A stretch of DNA of 64,000 nucleotides from Leptospira sp. WS92.C1. Lineage in GTDB: Bacteria > Spirochaetota > Leptospiria > Leptospirales > Leptospiraceae. Below the pieces are notes generated by a model. The model was not told where the DNA came from. It saw only the letters and a list, made by a program, of their open reading frames with translations, and searched no databases. Below, in pieces: positions 57,401 through 64,000 of this stretch. Both the position numbers and the translations under genes were made by a program. Location: the NCBI RefSeq assembly GCF_040833975.1, contig NZ_CP162130.1, positions 3,646,001 through 3,710,000 on the forward strand, read 5' to 3'. Within the stretch, counting starts at the first letter, position 1. Each line of letters starts with the position of its first letter.

Positions 57401-58295
57401 GCAGCTGTCTGCGTTCCCTATAATTCCAAACAACACCGGGAAGACAGATCAGAGCAATGACGCCTAACGTGATTCCGGATCCTTCCGGAATTCCGATCGC
57501 CACCAAACCAAGAATCGTATGCAAAGAAGCGAATGTTTCGTTTTTAGAATAATAACCCGTAAATAGGTTGAGGCCGATTCCCAAAGTCAAAACCGCAAGC
57601 GCGGCATAGTAATTTTCCAACCATTTCAACGTCTCGATATAACCGCTTCCTAAGGCGACAAATAAAAACACCGCAGAGGCGCCGCTTTTTAAGGCAAGCG
57701 ATACGGTTTTAAACTCCGGTTTTTTACCAAGCCAAAATGCTAAACCGAATAGAACCGCTGCGAACCCCAATACAAGCAGACAACGAAAAATCGCAGAAAG
57801 GATAAACAAAGCATAAATTCCCAGAAAGCTGATTCCAGCGACGAGAATGACAGCACCCAATATTCCCGTCCAATTTTCGGAAAGAGGTTTTTCAATTTTT
57901 TTCCACAATTGAAAAACTAGACCGGGCTCTCTCGGCGGGGCAACGGGTTTTGGAGCCTCCAGTGGTTTCAAAGAAGTTGAGCGAACTTCCGTCTTGGATT
58001 CGGCCGTTATATTTTTTGCATGAACCGAGGTTTTGGATTCCGTTTTGACAGTGATCGATTCCGGTTTTACAGGGATCGGCGGATCGACGATCGGGATCGC
58101 GGATTTCTGCCGTTGCTGTTCGGGAAATGATTCGCTCGTAAATGTTTTTGTATCTTGGAGCGTTTCTTTTTTAAGAAACGATTCTAAAACATGAATGCGT
58201 TTTTCGAGCGCCTCAACATTTCTCCTTAAACGTTTCGATTGAAAAAACGTATAAAGACTAAAAAGAAACAGTGCGAATAGATAAAATAGATCCAA
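54498..58295 (-). CDS. giant DUF2339 polytopic membrane protein
   Basis: A 1265-aa protein with a membrane anchor and coiled coil at the N-terminus (LRRNVEALEKRIHVLESFLK), a Pro/Lys-rich linker (about 60-130), then about 30 hydrophobic segments through to the C-terminus. The region around ENWTGILGAVILVAGISFLG is typical of DUF2339 proteins. Function is not known for this family; the size suggests an envelope transport or assembly role. It is directly followed by the M48 protease gene. Confidence 0.82.
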   Translation of the reverse strand: MDLFYLFALFLFSLYTFFQSKRLRRNVEALEKRIHVLESFLKKETLQDTKTFTSESFPEQQRQKSAIPIVDPPIPVKPESITVKTESKTSVHAKNITAESKTEVRSTSLKPLEAPKPVAPPREPGLVFQLWKKIEKPLSENWTGILGAVILVAGISFLGIYALFILSAIFRCLLVLGFAAVLFGLAFWLGKKPEFKTVSLALKSGASAVFLFVALGSGYIETLKWLENYYAALAVLTLGIGLNLFTGYYSKNETFASLHTILGLVAIGIPEGSGITLGVIALICLPGVVWNYRERRQLHLLIVSTGFFAAHLYWHRHIFSEIKPLGTEIIFPILCILTVFCGALLVHYRETLYRKKEFEWFPLVSHLLNWSYLGISLIHYSQQSRLSTFVLFLSAGIVWFLSHTAKRKEISWLFYTDRLVSQSLIVLGVFSLHLWSLGNLSILAILALEILIFSWICFREESRFLEKVSLTLTMIVFGILIFFSYKEFFQSSNPGIVIPSALVTQIGYGGLILALIGFIGILEKKFPIAQEKFSLISLLLTAMGLLAGGGLFSLYLFFSNETYGIWIPSVLLSALLVFREKLSSRRLISSIFILAPLVTFTLWESVRYGTYENPEQVLILSLPWILPFLVYLGNCNILKNKKPLYWPGVFGFTTHLVFTAYFYLNLQSTLLFGSFSILLSLLYLELGKWIRKRENANPSGNQKLFTSFYILSFVLSCLFLFRHFSVEFQSFSILFGIPVRFWISILAVLLFLYWVLFPEEEFSELGWLKSAQPLFWELVILMVLIGIYTETPETILSFVMSIFTLLLFFLSRSKTLKTERFSLYVYFFFIATNVEIFMGGESAIFVSQVEFPWKERSFQIGSVLIQLVSIFFVFPRLSLQGLETSLIGWTKLWKAPLFLFQKFYNLLPGYLGVFGIVASVYVYTKDILSPISNLIVGPSWALLSILFLELGRLFNRKSGSLSSAILSDFLKRASWFGLIAFTIHYVYVDLQSSYLYFEFLSASTWTALFGITVWIYWATSNIQETETVSFWKTVHPLLSEGCLVFLGLVSYSIVSDSWISVVFAAAALGVLELGIRKKETLSRFRWYGILFHLSSCFYLTFIVSTEDNPVMYWMHAKWIPGVVTILLLFLFVYRAYRGYGREEISFPRGLGFLKGISNQTGVYLNRIVYYPFFIGIFLFLYWSFSSAVLTLLWATLAFLIFLLGLFLKESWFRNISLGLLLFCVGRLIFHDLSSSGTILKAVVFLGVGSILLLMNTIYNKYRDRF

Positions 58296-58388
58296 GTGAT
58301 TTCACTCCGGAAAAGATAGTCAGGGTCTAATGTTTTTTAGTCAAATCACAATCTATGATAAAATGAGATTCTAATCAGATCCCGTTTT

Positions 58389-58976
58389 CTAAAAAGGCAA
58401 AAGAGCTTTCATAGGAATGGTCGCATTCGGCAGCCACATCAAAATTCCGATTCCGAAAATCAAAAGCAACAAAACCAATTTTCGTTTTGAAACGGGAGAG
58501 CCACTTTCTTTCTCTTTTCTCACATACCAGAAAATGCAAGCAAAACTGAATAAAAATTCGATGAGAATCGCGCCGTGAGGAAAATGAGAATAAGAATTTA
58601 ACGAAACGACGGAAGAATCTTCGCCCAACAACTGATGTTCAAACCCCACGATTAAATCGCATAACACGTGTAATAAGGTTAAAAATCCGCACCAAATCGA
58701 AAAAGTTCGATCTTTATAAATAAAATGAATTACCAAGCCCACAATTCCGGCCTGTATAAACGCGGGAACGAGATTGTGACTGTAGGTCATATGCACTTGC
58801 AGATTTTGAAACGTCGCATCGAACAAAGATGAAGGGAAAACGGGTTCTATTCCGAGAAACGCAAGAAGAAGCCAAAAAAATTCCGGAACGTTCGCACAAA
58901 GCAGTAAAATCCAAAACGGATATTTCTTAAATTTGCTATAAGGAAGAAGAGCGGATGCGTAGTGACCTAAAATCAT
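58389..58976 (-). CDS. polytopic membrane protein, hypothetical
   Basis: A 195-aa membrane protein starting MILGHYASALLPYSK at 58976. Five or six hydrophobic segments and several histidines (HYASAL at the start, HMTYSHNLVP, VLCDLIVGFEHQ, NSYSHFPHG) make it similar in pattern to YdjM/DUF457-like membrane metal-dependent hydrolases, though I cannot prove this. Its ATG overlaps the stop of a short upstream frame (ATGA), so the small membrane peptide and this protein are translated together. Confidence 0.65.
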   Translation of the reverse strand: MILGHYASALLPYSKFKKYPFWILLLCANVPEFFWLLLAFLGIEPVFPSSLFDATFQNLQVHMTYSHNLVPAFIQAGIVGLVIHFIYKDRTFSIWCGFLTLLHVLCDLIVGFEHQLLGEDSSVVSLNSYSHFPHGAILIEFLFSFACIFWYVRKEKESGSPVSKRKLVLLLLIFGIGILMWLPNATIPMKALLPF

Positions 58977-59059
58977 ATTTCTTTTTTTGTAACCACATAA
59001 TGGATCAGATACATACCGAAGACATAAAATAAAACGAGGGTAATGATCAAAGAAGACAT
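58973..59059 (-). CDS. 28-residue membrane peptide
   Basis: A short frame starting MSSLIITLVLFYVFGMYLIH with a C-terminal KKEI: one transmembrane helix. AGGAG lies 11 bases before the ATG, and its stop overlaps the downstream gene start as ATGA, which argues for translation. A longer version from a TTG at 59164 (63 residues) has less support. It may be a leader that couples translation or a small partner of the next membrane protein. Confidence 0.5.
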   Translation of the reverse strand: MSSLIITLVLFYVFGMYLIHYVVTKKEI

Positions 59060-59242
59060 GAACTCGAACACTCCTATACGATTGAAAACGATCGATTTGT
59101 ATTGATTCCGAATCCAATCCTTTGTCAAGAAATAATTCGTGAATCCGATTTCGGATATCTCCAAGTGTTTTTGTCAGATCTTTTATAAGACAGATTAGAA
59201 TTTAGCCGATCGATTTCCTCTAACGTTTCCGTTTTACGAATC

Positions 59243-59788
59243 CTATATTTTGATCAAAAAATCGTATCCGATTTCGATTTCATCCTTTGCTTTTAAAAAA
59301 AGGATCGAGGGTTTTTCCAATTTGAAATCGCTAAACTTAATATTCACTTTTCCAAAAACTCGGATTTGTCCCGGTGCCTTGGGCTCGATCTTTGCCGAGG
59401 AATGAAATGCTTGAGTCAGTCCGCGAATCCTCAATTTTCCCTGAATAAGATACGTATCTCCGGTTGGAGAAACGGATTCGATAACCGCAATCATATCCGG
59501 AGTTTCAGGATATCCTAAAATCTCCTGAATATGGGAATCCCGATCTTCGTCTCCGGAATTCAATTTTAAAATCGGAATTTTGATTTGAAAAGGGGAACTG
59601 AGTTTGTATCCGATTCCGACTACAGCAATCTTTGGCGAATCGATTAAAACTTCCTTACAGATTCCGTGAACCTCTTTCATCGGATGAATTGCGATAAATG
59701 TAATTTCTTTTTTCAAAACTTCCGAGGCAAAGCTCGGCAAAGAACAAAACAAGAATATTAAGATTAGAAAGTATGTGTGATTTTTCAT
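59243..59788 (-). CDS. YceI-like periplasmic protein
   Basis: Exported protein of 181 aa starting MKNHTYFLILIFLFCSLPSF, a clear signal peptide ending FAS-EV. The beta-rich mature part with FHSSAKIEP, GQIRVFGKVNIKFSDFKLEK and FLKAKDEIEIGYDFLI resembles the YceI lipocalin-like fold, which binds isoprenoid-type lipids in other bacteria. An upstream start at 59845 would run through a dispersed-repeat copy and is unlikely. It lies between the repeat copies and a membrane gene; no operon is obvious. Confidence 0.75.
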   Translation of the reverse strand: MKNHTYFLILIFLFCSLPSFASEVLKKEITFIAIHPMKEVHGICKEVLIDSPKIAVVGIGYKLSSPFQIKIPILKLNSGDEDRDSHIQEILGYPETPDMIAVIESVSPTGDTYLIQGKLRIRGLTQAFHSSAKIEPKAPGQIRVFGKVNIKFSDFKLEKPSILFLKAKDEIEIGYDFLIKI

Positions 59789-59828
59789 CCGTATTTCCAT
59801 TTCCTTAAAACGAAATCCTAATCGAATA

Positions 59829-59914
<86 letters not shown>

Positions 59915-59990
59915 CTTTTACAACAAATTTCCGTTACGATTTTTAAAATCCAGAAAAAACGGAATTTCCAACCGGGAAATACTTTAAACA

Positions 59991-60076
59991 TTTACAGTGT
60001 ATCCCAAAACCCCAGTTTACTTTGCCAGAAAGATCAAGCTGCAAGATTCTGTCCCAGTTTTGGGACAGAATCTTAT
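59991..60076. repeat. dispersed repeat, copy 3 of 3
   Basis: Best-preserved hairpin: TCTGTCCCAG-TTT-TGGGACAGA. It lies 77 bp after copy 2 in the same orientation, directly after the end of the SpoIIE-phosphatase gene (stop at 60080), where the hairpin might also end transcription. Confidence 0.7.
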
Positions 60077-60079
60077 AAA

Positions 60080-63067
60080 TCACGATTGCTTTTTTCGTTT
60101 TATAGAGATCATCGCGATATCGTCCGAGAGTTCCGAAAATCCGGCGCTTCCGATACTTTTTCCGGTGTAATCATCCAAATCGTTTACGATGGATCGAATC
60201 ACGTGATCCGGACTTTGATCCGCGTTGGTAACCAATATCTTATACAAACGCTCTTTTCCATACATCGTTCCCTGAGAATTTCTGGCTTCGTCAAGACCGT
60301 CGGTATATTGAAAGAACAAGTCGCCCGGATCCATCTGAAAGGATTTAGCTTCTATCGTGGTTTCAAAAAAAGAGTTTTCATCCATTCCGATCGGCAATCC
60401 TCCTCCCGGAAGTTCTCTCAATTTTTTTTCGGATGAATCGTATAACAACGGTTTTACGTGTCCCGCAGAAATGTATCTCATCTTTGCGGTGTTATGATCG
60501 TAGATCGCAATAAAAAACGTAACAAAGATATGATCCGGAGTATCGGAATAAAGATATTCGTTGAGTTCGAGAAGAATTTTTCGAAGATCCCTTTCTCCTT
60601 TGCGGAGAATGGATCTTACCTGAGCACGAAACAAAGACATGACAATCGCCGGACCAACTCCATGATTGGAAACGTCCCCTACACAAAGCGCGACTTCGTT
60701 TTTACCGAGTTCGATAAAATCATAATAGTCTCCACCAACTCCGGCCATCGCTTTGTAAAAAGCTCCGAACTCAACGGAATCACCCAAATTACTCGGAAGT
60801 TTATCCGGAAGCAGACGTTTTTGAATTTCTTCCGCGGCAAGAAGTTCCCCTTTCATCTCTTCTCTATCCTTCAAACCGTGAGTCATTTGATTGAGAGATT
60901 CGCTTAGAATTCCGATTTCGTCATAACCTGAGTATGGAAATTCCACGTCTAAGTTTCCCTTTCCCACCTCTTCCGTTTTATCGATGATGACCTTGATTCT
61001 TCTTGCAACGATCCAGGCTAGGATATATGCAAACAGGATAGCAAATCCTCCTATCAATGCCGTATAACGCAAAAGTTCTTCCCGGTTTTGTCGAATTTTT
61101 CGCAACCCTTCGGTGCGATCCAAGACGATGATGTTATATCCTAAATGATTTTTACGCAGAAGCTCGTAAGCAAGACCTTTCGATTCTTCTTCTTTTAAGT
61201 CCGCAAACAAAGGTGTGGAATCCAATACCCACATCCATTCTTCCGCTTCGCTCCTACTTCGGATTAAAATTCCGGAATCCAAAATCGGTAATTTTGAATT
61301 TGGAAGTTCCGTTTCGGAATTTCCGGCAAAAATCCATTCTCGAAGGAGCGCCCATTTTTTTTGAGTGATTTTTCTCTCGGCTTCGTCTTTCCAATAACGT
61401 CTCATCGTATTGGAATCGGATCTGTAGGGAAGAAACGCAAATTCGTCTAACGCGGCCTCTCTCAATGCCACAAACGCTTCCGGAGCTTGATACAAATTGA
61501 TACTGCTCCAGTCGTCCTTGCTCGCGTCCATCCTCTCTATAGATTCCCGGATTTCTTCCGCTTTTGCCTCCAAGAAACGTATATTTTCCTGAATTTCTTC
61601 GGAAGATATTTTTTTCTCATCCTTTTTAACGGGCATCACTTCTTTTTTCTGCCAGATCAGGAGTTCTTCGTTTAAGGTTTTATATTGGTTTGTAAGCGAA
61701 GACTTTTCCGATTCCCATTCCTCTTCCTTTTTTTTTTGAGCTTTTTTGTACGGATTGAGTTCGTCTAACTTGGATTCTCTGGCTTTTAAAATTTTACGAT
61801 ATTGCGAATATAAATTTCTGAATTCAGAATCGTAGGAAGGTTTTGTTTTTCCCGTTTTTCTAAGTTCGCCGATTCTCGTTTTGAGCTTTTGCGAAAGTTC
61901 TCCGAGCTTTGCGGAAAATTTCCCGTCTTCCTCTAAATATTCTCTCCAACTCCCCATGCTTTCAGAAATTTCTTTAACAAGAATTTTGGATCGCTCGGCG
62001 GTACTCGGATTTCTAAAAACGGATCTGTATGATACCTCGTATTGTCTTCCGCCGACTTCGTAGTTTTCGGGTTTTTTGTATTCTTGAATCGTATCCAATC
62101 CTTCGGAACTCCGGAACAAACTCGAACGGTTTTCCTCAAATTCCTTCAATGATAGCAGCTTTTTTCCAGTTCCGAAGGATTGAGGGAATAACAATCCGGT
62201 GTCCAAGGTTTGTTTTCCGGAAGTGTCATACGCAAGAATCCGAACCTTATCCGGCAAAAGTCCCAAAGAACTGATCTTATCCTTATAAGCTCCTCTGAAA
62301 AAGTTCTGAAGATTTTTTGTGAGAGCTATTTCTCCTAACGCAGATTTTTTTTCCGATTCTGAAATATCCTTGTTGAGAGTTTTGTTTTCCTTAAAAAGCC
62401 GATCTCTGTCTAAAGTGAGGATGTTTTTCTTTTTAAAATTCGACTCGGAAGCCGCTATTTCCGATTCCAAGACTTTCAACTCCTCTTCGATTTCTTCGAT
62501 TCTCAACTTAGAAGATTCGACTCCGATCCTCGCGATCGCCGTTTGTTTGGCCAAAAAAATCAGATTGTCATACGCTTTAGAATCGATTGAAGCACCGTTT
62601 TCCTTTCTTAATTCTCCTTTCACCTTGGTTTCAAATTCCTGAATTTCTTTTTCGGAAAGATAACGGGTAAAATAGGTATCCACGGATTTATGATAGTAAT
62701 TGTATTTCACCTTCAAACCTATTGAGACTCCAATGGATTTGAGAGCTCCGAAAAGACCGCCTTCTTTCTTGAGAACTTTTCGTTTAAACTTGCTCAGTTC
62801 TTGTTTTTTTTCTTTGACTCGAATTTTAAACTCTTCGATTAAAATCAGACTGTGACTCAGGTTTTCAAGATCCAGAACCGCTGTGTTTACGTATTCAAGA
62901 GGAGCCTTGAGTTCCGAGTTCATCTTTTCCTCGAGAGCGACGTGTTGCTGACTGTAATAAATCACGGATGTAATCGCGAGCATGGAAACGACGAGAACAG
63001 CGGTAAAAAAGGATAACTTAGCGCGAATACCCGGAAGAAATTTTCGAAATAATTTACTGGGAATCAT
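60080..63067 (-). CDS. SpoIIE-type serine phosphatase with coiled-coil sensor (RsbU-like)
   Basis: A 995-aa membrane sensor phosphatase. Order: first transmembrane helix (about 15-36), a long extracytoplasmic coiled-coil region with a sensor-like part (about 40-670), second helix (about 673-695, LIGGFAILFAYILAWIVARR), HAMP linker, and a C-terminal PP2C/SpoIIE domain with GVGGDYYDFIELG, NHGVGPAIVMSLFRAQVR and QYTDGLDEAR metal-binding aspartates. It overlaps the downstream-oriented RsbW-like gene by 14 bp, so all three genes form an operon. It would dephosphorylate the STAS antagonist in response to an envelope signal. Confidence 0.9.
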   Translation of the reverse strand: MIPSKLFRKFLPGIRAKLSFFTAVLVVSMLAITSVIYYSQQHVALEEKMNSELKAPLEYVNTAVLDLENLSHSLILIEEFKIRVKEKKQELSKFKRKVLKKEGGLFGALKSIGVSIGLKVKYNYYHKSVDTYFTRYLSEKEIQEFETKVKGELRKENGASIDSKAYDNLIFLAKQTAIARIGVESSKLRIEEIEEELKVLESEIAASESNFKKKNILTLDRDRLFKENKTLNKDISESEKKSALGEIALTKNLQNFFRGAYKDKISSLGLLPDKVRILAYDTSGKQTLDTGLLFPQSFGTGKKLLSLKEFEENRSSLFRSSEGLDTIQEYKKPENYEVGGRQYEVSYRSVFRNPSTAERSKILVKEISESMGSWREYLEEDGKFSAKLGELSQKLKTRIGELRKTGKTKPSYDSEFRNLYSQYRKILKARESKLDELNPYKKAQKKKEEEWESEKSSLTNQYKTLNEELLIWQKKEVMPVKKDEKKISSEEIQENIRFLEAKAEEIRESIERMDASKDDWSSINLYQAPEAFVALREAALDEFAFLPYRSDSNTMRRYWKDEAERKITQKKWALLREWIFAGNSETELPNSKLPILDSGILIRSRSEAEEWMWVLDSTPLFADLKEEESKGLAYELLRKNHLGYNIIVLDRTEGLRKIRQNREELLRYTALIGGFAILFAYILAWIVARRIKVIIDKTEEVGKGNLDVEFPYSGYDEIGILSESLNQMTHGLKDREEMKGELLAAEEIQKRLLPDKLPSNLGDSVEFGAFYKAMAGVGGDYYDFIELGKNEVALCVGDVSNHGVGPAIVMSLFRAQVRSILRKGERDLRKILLELNEYLYSDTPDHIFVTFFIAIYDHNTAKMRYISAGHVKPLLYDSSEKKLRELPGGGLPIGMDENSFFETTIEAKSFQMDPGDLFFQYTDGLDEARNSQGTMYGKERLYKILVTNADQSPDHVIRSIVNDLDDYTGKSIGSAGFSELSDDIAMISIKRKKQS

Positions 63068-63491
63068 TTTCTTTTCTGGAGTGAATTAAGATGAGACGAT
63101 TACGCGCGGGACGTTTCAGGCGTCTGTAACGGACAGTCATGATTTTTTTAAGTGATCTCAAACCGAAACCTCCGTCGGCTCCCGTCTCAAAAAGCTCCTT
63201 CCAAGTATCACTTTTTTTTAAAGTAGGATCAAACGGGATTCCTTCGTCGGTGATCGTAAAGTGCCACGTATTTTTGTTCTTACGCATCCTTAGCTCCACG
63301 TTAGACACATTCTGATCGGGAAATCCGTGTTCGATGACGTTTGTGATAGCCTCGTCCAAAGCAAATACGAGTCTTCCCCTTAATAAATCTCCACATTCGT
63401 CTCCCAAAAAATTTCGGACCTCCTCCCGAACCTTGGAAAGTTCGGAAAGATCGTTCGGAAACGTATGAGTTTTTTCCTTTTTTGGCTCCAT
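63054..63491 (-). CDS. RsbW/SpoIIAB-like anti-sigma kinase
   Basis: A 145-aa GHKL-type histidine-kinase-like ATPase acting as serine kinase. N box ALDEAITNVIEHGF, G1 TDEGIPFDP and G2 DGGFGLRSLKKIM are intact. In the family it binds a sigma factor or other target and phosphorylates the STAS antagonist. It is encoded between the STAS gene and the phosphatase (8 bp gap before, 14 bp overlap after). No sigma factor is adjacent, so the target may be something else. Confidence 0.9.
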   Translation of the reverse strand: MEPKKEKTHTFPNDLSELSKVREEVRNFLGDECGDLLRGRLVFALDEAITNVIEHGFPDQNVSNVELRMRKNKNTWHFTITDEGIPFDPTLKKSDTWKELFETGADGGFGLRSLKKIMTVRYRRLKRPARNRLILIHSRKENDSQ

Positions 63492-63499
63492 CCTTCGAT

Positions 63500-63841
63500 T
63501 TAAAATCCGGCTAACGCGTCCTTTACGGTTTCAAAAACACGAATCTTTTTTGTAAAATACATAAGATCCATCGTATCCCGGACTTCTTTTTTGATGTTTG
63601 AAAAAACCAGCTCGCCCGATTTTTCCTTTAAGAATTTAAGAATGGAATTCAAAACTCCGATTCCCGCGGAAGCGATATAGGAAACTCCGGAAAGATCGCA
63701 TACGATTCGAGTCGCCCCGTTTCCGATCGAAGATTCCAACTTCAATTTGAGTTCGGGCGCGGTTTTGGCGTCGATTTCTCCGTGAATTTGAAGAACCAAT
63801 AAATCCCCTTCTTTTTTTTCCTGAATCGTGAATGCTGCCAT
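63500..63841 (-). CDS. STAS-domain anti-anti-sigma factor
   Basis: A 113-aa RsbV/SpoIIAA-like protein. Conserved phosphorylation region DLSGVSYIASAGIGVL with S58 as probable site; the N-terminal VLQIHGEIDAKTAPELK is the STAS entry motif. First gene of the visible partner-switching operon, 8 bp before the kinase gene. With the kinase and phosphatase it forms a complete switch. Confidence 0.92.
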   Translation of the reverse strand: MAAFTIQEKKEGDLLVLQIHGEIDAKTAPELKLKLESSIGNGATRIVCDLSGVSYIASAGIGVLNSILKFLKEKSGELVFSNIKKEVRDTMDLMYFTKKIRVFETVKDALAGF

Positions 63842-63842
63842 T

Positions 63843-64000
63843 TTAAATTCCCTTTTTAATATCCTTCATCATATCTTTTTCGCGGATGATTCCGTATAAT
63901 TTTCGCTCTAAACCGTCGATTTCGTAATAATACTTAGCGTTCGGGTCTCCTTCGAAAATATGCGCGTATTTTCGAATTCCTTGAATCGCTTTTTTAAGAT
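63843..64000 (-). CDS. C-terminal end of an unknown protein, cut by the window edge
   Basis: The frame is open from the window end to a stop at 63843-63845, just 1 bp before the STAS start codon, and encodes about 51 residues including GDPNAKYYYEIDGLERKLYG and a Lys/Asp-rich tail. No family recognised. Close spacing makes it an upstream member of the partner-switching operon. Confidence 0.55.
   Translation of the reverse strand, partial: LKKAIQGIRKYAHIFEGDPNAKYYYEIDGLERKLYGIIREKDMMKDIKKGI

Overview
The window is a chromosomal segment of a Leptospira-like spirochaete, most likely of the pathogenic clade. This is inferred from AT-rich DNA, lipoprotein signals of spirochaetal type (LFQN-C, LTG-C), abundant SpoIIE-type phosphatases with 7TM or coiled-coil sensors, FecR-type proteins, a Tn5-like IS4 element and dispersed palindromic repeats. 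I saw no rRNA, tRNA or CRISPR array. The species cannot be fixed from this sequence alone.

Region by region. 0-4 kb: the end of a TPR protein, a DUF2062 membrane protein, a PanE-type ketopantoate reductase and a secreted lipase, then about 790 bp of decayed, palindrome-bearing DNA. 4.2-8 kb: a tight three-gene cluster of beta-CASP RNase, archaeal-type nucleoside-monophosphate phosphorylase and PRPP-synthetase homologue, which looks like an RNA-to-PRPP salvage unit. 8-14.4 kb: a 7TM/SpoIIE/TPR signalling protein, an OmpA-like protein, CutA, a patatin-like phospholipase and a GNAT acetyltransferase. 14.4-16.4 kb: an IS4-family element whose transposase is frameshifted by a 4-bp tandem duplication, bracketed by diverged direct repeats. 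16.4-29.5 kb: housekeeping genes (dihydroorotase, homoserine dehydrogenase, a STAS protein, HflX, a HEAT-repeat protein) and a five-gene overlapping operon on the minus strand (acyl-CoA dehydrogenase, trpE, trpG, ABC exporter, response regulator). 29.5-36.9 kb: a hotdog thioesterase, an AraC regulator, a VWA lipoprotein, thiolase, an acetoacetate-decarboxylase-like protein with an in-frame 36-bp tandem repeat, and a desaturase/TetR pair. 37-38.1 kb: a higBA toxin-antitoxin module between 60-bp direct repeats. 38-50 kb: rhodanese, an ABC-F protein, DoxX, an ECF sigma factor with a FecR partner divergent from a DUF5683 protein, a large orphan protein, GpmI and an MFS transporter. 50-64 kb: a lipoprotein, an alpha/beta hydrolase with a partial duplicate of its C-terminus nearby, a membrane AraC regulator, an M48 protease beside a giant DUF2339 membrane protein, a YceI-like protein, and a partner-switching module (SpoIIE phosphatase, RsbW-like kinase, STAS antagonist) running off the window end.

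Recurrent themes. Partner-switching parts occur at 8-10.6, 20.2 and 60-63.8 kb. Several dispersed repeat families occur: the GTAGGAACTCCTAC palindrome, a roughly 85-bp hairpin repeat in three copies, and the GGACTTCAAGTCC repeats around higBA. In two genes (hflX and trpE) the conserved reading frame extends well upstream of the first ATG/GTG, and non-AUG initiation (ATT, CTG) is the simplest explanation.
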